In this document: positions 1-9,000 of the stretch, in pieces
How positions within the stretch are numbered: position 1 is the first letter of the stretch
Layout of the letters: every line of letters begins with the position of its first letter
Source of the DNA: Rubrivivax sp.
GTDB taxonomy: Bacteria; Pseudomonadota; Gammaproteobacteria; Burkholderiales; Burkholderiaceae
NCBI GenBank assembly: GCA_004211235.1
Contig: SEEY01000071.1
Span: 1-11,132, forward strand
Direction of reading: 5' to 3'
DNA length: 11,132 nt
Position numbers and translations under genes: made by a program
The notes under the pieces: generated by a model
Told to the model about the DNA's origin: nothing
The model's database searches: none
Seen by the model: only the letters and a program-made list of their open reading frames with translations

Positions 1-3000
1 CGCCACCGGCGTGCAGATCCGCGACAACACCATCACCGGCTACCCCGCCGCGATGCAGATCGTCGGCGGCTCCAGCGCCAGCGGCCGCATCGCCGGCAAC
101 ACCTTCATCACCAGCGGCAACGGCACGGGTCTGGACCTGGAAGCCACGTTCAACGGCCTCATCGAGAACAACCGCATCCAGGGCGGCGCGCTGGGCATCA
201 ACTATGTGGCCGCCAACCAGCTCGCTGGCAACACCGTCAGCGGCGCGACCGTGGGCCTGCAAAGCAACGTCGTCGGCACGGGTGCGATCGGCTGGGTGGG
301 TGCGTCGGTCGACCGCCCGAACACCTTCGAGGGCAACGGCACCGGCGTGCAGCTGCTGGCCGGCGCGCAGATGCAGGTCCAGGTCGTGCGCGGCAACACT
401 GTCGGCGTCAAGGGCACAGGCCAGCTCGGCGGCGAGACGCTGGATCATGCCAACCTCATCGAGGCCAACGTCACCGGCGTCAACGCCTTCAACGGCACCA
501 TCCAGTTCAACCGTTTCTCGGGCAACCAGACCGCCATCAACGCGGCCAGCGAGCAGCGCATCCTGCACAACCTGTTCTATCGCAACACGCTGGTCGGCAT
601 CGAGATCAATGGCAAGGCCGACGTGCGGGTGTTCAACAACACCTTCTACGCCGTCACCGGCGACAACCTGCGCAGCGAGGGCGGCAGCACCGAAGTCGAG
701 GTGCAGAACAACCTGATGTGGGCGATGTCCGGCTACGACCTGTACGTGGCCAACGACAGCCGCTACGGCTTCTACTCCGACTACAACAACCTGTTCGCCT
801 CCGGCACCGGCAAGGTCGGCTTCTGGACCAAGGACTTCGCCGACATCCTCGACTGGCAGGCCGACATCGCGAAGTTCGACCTGCACTCCGTCGGCGCCAC
901 GGTCGTCAACCCGACCTGGGCGCGGCCCGAGTTCGTCAGCATCCTCGGCGACGACTTCCGCCTGCGCGAGCCGGTGGCGGGGCAACGCTTCAGCTCGCCC
1001 GGCATCGATGCCGGCAATGTGCTGGTCGACAACGGCCGCAACCCGGCCGAGCAGAACCTCATCGCCAACGCAGGCTTCGAGAACGGCCTGAACGGCTGGG
1101 AAGTCAACGCCGGGTCGCAGGCCTTTGCGACGCCGAACGGGGCCGCACCGCTGGCCTACGAAGGCAGCAACTTCTTCTTCGCCGGCGGCGTGGCCGGCGG
1201 CTTCGCACGTCAGACCTTCACGCTGGCCCAGCTCGGCCTCACCGTCGCGCAGGCCGATGGCCAGGACTTCGAGCTGCTCTTCGGCGGCCGCATCCGCATG
1301 GGGGTCGAAAGCCCGGTGGACAGCGGCGAGGTGCAGCTGATCTTCCGCAACGCCGCCAACGACGTGCTCGCCACGGCCGTTGCCAAGGCCAGCGGCACGA
1401 CCAACCGCTGGGAACTCGTCGGCCAGCGCGCCGACGTGCCGTTCGGCACGCGTTCGGTGGAGTTCGTCTACAAGACCAACCGCATCGCCGGCGGAAACGC
1501 CGACGGCTACTTCGACCAGGCCTTCCTCTACAAGGTCAGCGAAAGCCAGGCCAGCGACCTCGGCGCCTACGGACACGCCAGCACCGACGTGCCGGTCACC
1601 GGTTCGCCGCGCATCAACTTGCGCAGCCCCGACCTCTACCTCGACTGGGAAAAGTTCAAGCCGCTCAACATCACCTGGGAAACCTTCGGCAATGCCGACG
1701 ATTCGCCGGTGCGCATCGACGTCTACCAGGACACGGCGGACGGCCCGAAGTGGGTGGCCAACGTCGTGTCGGCCACGCCGGACTCCGGCCAGTTCACGTG
1801 GATCCCGGGCAACAGCGGCATCGATTTCAACACCCATGGCCTGCGCATCCAGGTCAGCCTGGTGACCAATGCGGCCGTGCTCGACCGCAGCCAGGAAACC
1901 TTCACCGTGCCGGAAGACGGGCTGACCTACTGGGTCAACGACGGCAGCACCGCAGGTGACGAATACGCCACCGCGGCTGGCGACAACCGCAACACCGGCA
2001 AATCCGCCGGTGCACCCAAGCCCAACGTCACCAACCTGTTCCGCAGCTACGACCTCCAGGCCGGCGCCACGCTTTACGTGGACACCGGCAACTACGCGCT
2101 GCTGGAGTCGCTGACGCTGTCGGGCACCGCCACCCGCGGCTTCGGCATCGACGAGGGCTTCCGTCTCACCGGCCCGACGCTGGCCGGCCATCTCGCGTCG
2201 CTGTTCCCGATCGTGCCGAACGAGCGCACCTGGGCGCTGCTCGACCTGTCCGACACCGACTTCGTCACCATCAGCAACCTGCAGCTGCGCGACGCCAACC
2301 GCGGCATCCTGCTGACCGGCGGCGCGGACGCCGTCGAGCTGAACCGCATCGAGGCTTTCGGCCATGTCAATGAGGGCATCTACGCCAGCCAGCTCAATGC
2401 CGGCCTGCAGACCTGGACCGGCCTGAACGTGCATGACAACGGCCAGACCGGTCTGGTCGTCAGCGGCACGCTGGGCGGCATCGACCAACTGACCGCCAGC
2501 CGCAACCGGGGCAACGGCGGCCTCTATGCCGATGGCAGCCTGGGCTTCCTGATCAACTCGACGCTGACCGACAACATCGGCCAGGGCGCCTACCTCTACT
2601 ACCCCGCGGCCGTGCGCGTGCAGGGCAACCTGTTCCAGGGCAACAGCGGCAGCGGGCTGAACTACAACGTCGGCGGCAGCAGCCAGGCGCTGGTGGGTGG
2701 CGCCATCGGCTCGGGCCTGGGCAACCGTTTCCTGAACAACGCCAATGGCGGCGCGATCATCAGCGGCAATGCGCTGGTGTGGGGCAATGTCGCCAGCGGC
2801 AACATGGGCAACGGCAACTACGGCATCGGCATGAGCGGTGGCGAGGCCCGCCAGAACGTCGTCTACGGCAATGCCAACGGCCTGTACATGTACAGCGGCC
2901 TGGTGACCGACAACCGCATCTACAGCAACGATCCGGGCACGGCCGGCAGCTACGGCGTCGGCCTGTGGCTCAGCACCGCCACGGCCACCGGCAACACGGT

Positions 3001-6000
3001 CTACAGCAACCGCGTCGGCGTCTACACCCAGGGCAACAGTGTCTTGCGTAGCAACCTGGTCTACGCCAACACGGCGGCCGGCGTGCAACTCAACGGCAGC
3101 AGCCCGCAGTTCATCGGCAACACCGTCTACCAGACCACCGGCGACGCCGTGCAGCTTTACGGCTCGGCCGCCAGCGCGAAGTTCATCGACAACATTTTGT
3201 GGGCAGGCACGGGTGGCGTGGCGCTCAACATCGATGCCAATTCGCAGAACGGCTTCACGTCCAACTTCAACATCTTCCAGGGTGCCGTCGGCATCTGGCA
3301 GGGCACGCAGCGCAGTTCGCTGACGGCCTGGCGCCAGGCCAACTTCCAGGACCTGGACGGCCAGGCCACCGATCCGCTGTTCGTCGACATCGACGGTGCG
3401 GACGGCAAGCTCGGCTACTTCAGCGCCGCCAGCGACGGCCGCGACGACGACTTCCACCTGCAGAGCACCTACGGCAGTTTCCACGGCGCGTCGCTCGCGC
3501 CCGTGCTCGGCGCGGGCGGCCTGCCCACGCTGCTGACCGGCACGCTGACGAACGACACCGCCAACAGCCCGGGCATCGACCGGGGTGCGCTCGACCAGCC
3601 CTTCGACCAGGAACCCGCACCGCGCGGCGGCTACGCGAACATCGGCTCCGACGGCAACACGAAGTTCGCTTCGCTGAGCCCGGCGGTCTACGTCCGCGTG
3701 ATGACGCCCAACGGCGGCGAGACCGTGGCCGAGGGTGAGACCTTCACGGTGCGCTGGCGCTCCGACGGCTTCACCGGCAACGTCAACCTCGACATCAGCC
3801 GCGACGGCAGCAACTGGCTGTCCGTGTCGGCCAACGAGGCGAACGACGGCGTCTTCGACTGGACGCCCGGCAGCGGCCAGTTCCCGGGCGGCGACTATGT
3901 GCTGCGTGTCAGCTCGGCCAGCCAGCCGGCCGTCAAGGACACATCGGACGCGACCTTCAACCTCGCCTCCACCGTCAGCATCTTCTACGTCAATGACGGT
4001 GCGCTCGGCGGCGACGAATACGCGACGGCGATCGGCAACGACGCCAACGACGGACGCAGTGCGTCCAAGCCCAAGGCCTCGCTGCAGGCACTGCTGAACG
4101 CCTACGACTTCAAGCCGGGCGACCTCATCCTCATCGACACCGGCGTCTACAACTCGTCGACCAACCTGCTGGTGGATGCCCAGGACAGCGGCGTCGTCAT
4201 CCGCGGCGCGGTCAACCACGCGTCCATCCTGAACCGCGGCAACACCAACAACGGCCAGTACGCCTTCGTGCTGGGCACCGGCACCACCGATGTGACGCTG
4301 GACCGGGTCACGCTGACCGGCGGCCAATGGGGCTTCGTCGCCAACGACAACACGACCGCGCACCGCTTCACGCTCAGCAACAGCGACATCAGCGGCAACA
4401 GCTCGGGCGGCGTCTATGTCGGCCAGAACATCGACGACGGCAAGGTCCTCAACAACATCGTCCACGACAACGGCAACACCACCGGCATCCAGGGCCAGTA
4501 CACGACCCGCCTGCTCATCAGTGGCAACGAGGTCTACAACCAGTACACGGGTATCTACACCTACTCCTCGGGCGACGAGGCGGGCGATGGTCCGAACGTC
4601 ACGGGCAACCGGGTCCACGACGTCAGCACGGGCATCTCGCAGTCCTATGACGGCTGGGTGCGCAACAACACGGTCTGGGCGGCCGCCACCGGCATCGGTG
4701 CCAACAGCAACTACGACGTCAGCGGCAACACCGTCTGGGGCAGCACGACGGGCATCGAGGCCGGCAGCGTCTCCGTCACCAACAACACCGTCTATGCCAA
4801 CACGACCGGCCTGAGCATCAACAGCATGGTGGCCAGCGGCAACCGTGTCTACGACAACACGCTGGGGGTCAACGTCAGCAGCAACACGCTGCTGACCAAC
4901 AACCTGATCTGGGACAACACGACCGGCGTGCGCCTGAGCGGCGGCCACAGCGGCACCGAGTTGCACGGCGTCGCCAACAACACCATCGTGCAGACGGGCG
5001 GCACGGCCGTGCAGGTGGAGAACGCCAGCAACGCGCGGATCGCCAACAACATCCTGGACCTGCGCGCGGGCGCGACCGGCATCACCGTCAGCCCCAACAG
5101 CGAGTCGGGCTTCCAGAGCGACTACAACCTGTTCAGCCAGCAGGCGGGCACGGTGCTGACGCGCTGGGAAGGCCGTGACTTCACCAGCCGCCCCGACTGG
5201 GTCTACGAGACCGGCTACGACCAGCACAGCCGCATCGCCACACCGAACTACGTCGACGCGAACGGCGCCGACAACCTCTCCGGCTGGGACGGCGCTGCCG
5301 TCGGCGCGGCGGTCATCCTGGACGACGGCGACGCCGGCGTCTCGTTCAGCGGCAGCTGGACGACGGTCACGACGAGCACGCCCGGCTACAGCGGCGACCG
5401 CCGCGAAGCCAACGGCAACCAGTACGGCACTGGCAGCAACACCGCCACCTACACCTTCACGGGCCTGCAGGCCGGCACCTATGTCGTGGCCGGCACCTGG
5501 AGCAGCACCTCGGGCAACGCCAGCAACACGCTCTACGACTTCTACGACGGCGCCGCCACGGCGGCCAACGTCGTGCGCACGACGCGCACTCCGCAGTACA
5601 ACCTCCCGGTCGACTACGCCGCCAGCGGCGCCAACTGGCGCGACCTGGCCACCGTCGTCATCACGGGCGACACGCTGACTGTGCGCGTCAGTGATGCCGG
5701 TGCCTACGGCAAGATCGTCGCGGACGCGATCCGCCTGCAGCGCATCGGCGGCGACCACGGCGCGGACGACGACTTCCACCTGCTGCCGGGCTCGGCCGGC
5801 GTGGACGGCGGCGATCCGACGTCTGCCTACTTCATCGAGCCGCTGAACAACGGCGCCCGCATCGACCAGGGCGCCTTTGGCAACACGCCGGGCGCCACGC
5901 AGAGCCCCGCGCCGCTGATCCAGGTCACCGGCCCGACCGGCTACGCCAAGCTGACGGTCGGCACGCCCGTCACCATCGACTGGCACACGGCCGGCCTGCT

Positions 6001-9000
6001 GCCGTCCGAACCGGTACTGGCCATCAACGCCGGCAATGCCGGCCCGGTCGCGGGCGGCGATCTCGGCAACTGGCAGCGCAACGCCTACCAGACGCAGAGC
6101 TACAGCTACAGCGGCTTCACCGAAGCAGTCGACCTCAGCGGCGTCACCAACGCGGCGCCCGCGAGCGTCTACCAGAGCAACCAGTACGCCAACGGCACCG
6201 TCGGCCAGGGCCTGAGCTATGCCCTGCCGGTGGCAGACGGCAGCTACGTCGTGCGCCTGCACTTCGCCGAAAGCTATGTCTACACCCAGCCGGGCAACCG
6301 CCCGTTCGACATCAAGCTCAACGGCACCACGGTGCAGAGCAATTTCGATGTGCGTGCCACGGCGGGGGCCAACTTCAAGGCCGTCGTCCGCGAGTTCACC
6401 GTCACGGCCAGCGGCGGCAATGGCATCAACCTCGACCTCATCACCAAGAACAGCGGCTGGGGCGCCCTGATCAGCGGCATCGAGGTGCAACGTGTCGTGC
6501 CCGCGGGCGATGCCAACACCCGGGTCAACCTGCAGGTCAGCCTGGACAGCGGCCTGTCGTGGACGACGATTGCCAGCAACCTGGCCATGGACCGTTTCGG
6601 CAACGGCCGCACGAGCTGGACGCCTGACTTCGCCACGGCGGGCAACACGGCGCTGATCCGCGCCATCGCCGTCAACGGCAGCGGCACGGCCGTCGCCAGC
6701 GACACGTCGGACGAGCCCTTCCTGATCGCCAACGGCGGCAAGGTCTACTACGTCAACGACGGCGCCACCGCCAACGACGAATACACCACGGCACAAGGCG
6801 ACAACGCCAACAGCGGCAAGGACGCGGCCCACCCGATGGCCAGCCTGTCGGCGCTGCTGCGCGCCTACGACGTCGGTCCGGGCGACACCATCTTTGTCGA
6901 CAGCGGCCGCTACAACCTCATCACCAACACCACGCTGACCGCCCGGGAATCCGGCGTGCGCATCGTCGGCGCGCTGCATGCCGTCACGGAGTTCAACCGC
7001 GGCAACACCAACGGCGGCCAGTACGCCATCAACATCGCCGGCGCGAGCGACGTCACGCTCGAGAACCTCAAGCTCTCCGGCGGTCAGTGGGGCGTCGTGC
7101 TGGGCGACAACAGCGGCGCCCACCGCGCGGTGCTGCGCAACCTCGAGGCCACCGGCAACACCAGCGGTGGCATCTATGTCGGCTCCAACGTCGACGATGT
7201 CCTCGTCACCGGCAACACGGTGCATGACAACGGCAACAGCACCGGCATCCAGGCGCAGTACGCCACCCGCGTGGTCATCACCGACAACGAGGTCTACAAC
7301 CAGTACACCGGCATCTACACCTATTCGTCCGGCGATGAGGCCAACGACGGCCCGACCGTCACGAACAACCGCGTGCACAACGTCACCACCGGCCTGTCGA
7401 TGGCCTATGAGGGCACGCTGCGCGACAACGAGGTCTGGGAGTCCGGCACCGGCCTGTCGTTGACCAACGTGCGCGCCGAGCACAACGTGCTGCGCCAGAA
7501 CGGCACCGGCATCAGCGCCAGCGGTTCCGAGCTCGTCGGCAACCTCGTCTATGCCAACACCATGGGCATCGAGGCGTCGAACAGCACGGTCTGGGACAAC
7601 CGGATCTACAACAACACCACCGGCCTGCGCGACTCCGGTTCCGACCTGATTCGCAACAACGTCTTCTGGGCCAACGTCACCGCCGCGCGCATCGCTGGCG
7701 GCCGCAGCGGCAACGACCAGAACGGCTTCTACAACAACACCATCCGCCAGACCGGCGGCCGCGCCATCGACGTCGAGGCCAACGCCACCAACGTCAGGCT
7801 GCGCAACAACGTCTTCGACCTCAGCGGCGCCACGGCCATCGTCGTGCCGGCCAACGCCGCGCGGGGCTTCGACAGCGACTACAACCTCTTCGCCGGCACC
7901 GACCCGACCGCCTTCGTCGGCATGAACTGGGAGGCGGTGGACTTCAGCAACCTGCTGACCTGGCGCTTCGAGACCGGCAACGACATCCACAGCCAGGTCG
8001 CACCCGTGCAGTTCCGCGATGCGGACGGCGCGGACAACGTCTACGGCTGGTCCAAGGCCGCGGTCGGCAGCGCCATCGTGCTGGATGACGGCGACATCGG
8101 CGTCAGCTTCACCGGCAGCTTCACGACCGTCACCGGCGCCGGCAACGGCTACGGCAACGACCGCCGCGAGGCGGGCGGCACCGTCTACGGCACCGGCAGC
8201 AACTACGCCACCTACACCTTCACCGACCTGGCGCCCGGCACCTACCAGATCGCCGCCACCTGGACGACCACCAGCGGCTACGCCGCCAACACGCCCTACG
8301 AGGTCTACGACGGCCTCGCGGATCCGGACAACCAGATCAGCTTCCAGCGCACCGCGCAGAACACGTTGCCCGTCGACTTCACGGCCGACGGCGCCCAGTG
8401 GCGCGAGATCACCACCGTGGTCGTCACCGGCCACACGCTGACCGTGCGCGTCACCGACACCGGCGCCTACGGCAAGTTCACCGCCGACGCCATCCGCCTG
8501 CAGCGCGTGCAGGGCGACACCGGCCGCGACGACGACTTCCGCCTGGCCGTGGGCTCGGCCGGCGTCGATGCCGGCGACCCGAGCTTTGCCTTCGTCAACG
8601 AGCCGGTGAACAACGGCGCCCGCATCGACATGGGCGCCTATGGCAACACGGTCAACGCGACGCAAAGCCCGGTGCCGCTGATCCAGGTCACCGGCCCGAA
8701 CGGCTATGCCAAGCTCGAAGTCGGCACGGCGGTCGACGTCAGCTGGCACACCGCCGGCATCAACCAGACAGAGCCGGCGCTGCTCATCAACGCCGGCAAT
8801 GCCGGCCCGGTGGACGACAGCGCGCTCGGCCACTGGCTGCGCAACAGCTACCAGACGCAGGGCTACAGCTACACCAGCTTCACCGAGCCGGTGGACCTCA
8901 CCGGCGCCGTCAACCCGGCGCCGGCCAGCGTCTACCAGAGCGCCATGTACGGCAACGGCACCGTGGGCCAGGGCCTGAGCTACGAACTGCCGGTCGACGA

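Larger units (their letters stand above)
2..1921 (+). repeat. Module 1 (partial): beta-helix, CBM-like insertion, Ig-like domain
   Basis: This is the first copy of the tandem module and lacks its N-terminal part. In order it contains late helix coils, the terminal motif SDYNNLF (776-796), a cap with GDDFRL and GIDAGN, an inserted jelly-roll domain (1055-1537), the remainder of the cap DLGAYGH (1556-1576) and an uninterrupted Ig-like sandwich. It is the most divergent copy and the only one with this kind of inserted domain. The boundary with module 2 is placed just before the YWVNDG entry motif at 1928. Confidence 0.8.
1922..3970 (+). repeat. Module 2: beta-helix and Ig-like domain without inserted heads
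   Basis: This is the plain version of the module, with the entry motif YWVNDG (1928-1945), helix, SNFNIF terminal motif (3260-3277), cap and Ig-like domain following without interruption. The entry-to-entry distance to module 3 is 685 codons, against 921 and 919 for modules 3 and 4. It serves as the internal reference that shows where the other modules carry insertions. Confidence 0.85.
3971..6739 (+). repeat. Module 3: beta-helix with golvesin-like insertion, Ig-like domain with malectin insertion
   Basis: This is the first full copy of the long module (about 920 residues). Order: entry motif FYVNDG (3983-4000), helix coils, SDYNLF (5117-5134), first half of the cap, golvesin-C-like domain, second half of the cap (DDDFHL...GARIDQGAFGNT), Ig-like first half, malectin-like domain, Ig-like second half ending SDEPFLIANGG. 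Every landmark recurs in module 4, at a spacing of 2,763 bp in most places, 2,760 bp in the coil region and 2,757 bp after a two-codon gap in the malectin domain. Confidence 0.88.

Noticed and set aside
718..1959. Open frame of 413 codons in plus frame 1
   Set aside because: Its product is a low-complexity Arg/Gln/Gly/Pro string, the typical frame-shifted shadow of GC-rich coding DNA. It overlaps well-recognised domains in frame 2.
4523..4945. Short regular repeats as a CRISPR array or minisatellite
   Set aside because: The periodicity is in protein sequence (19-20 codons per coil), the DNA units are imperfect, and the frame is open throughout.
6280..6741. Minus-strand open frames (also at 2092-2379, 9043-9345 and 10684-11088)
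   Set aside because: They lie antisense to conserved domains, have no recognisable family, and similar antisense frames recur at homologous places of modules 3 and 4, as expected from the repeated sense sequence.
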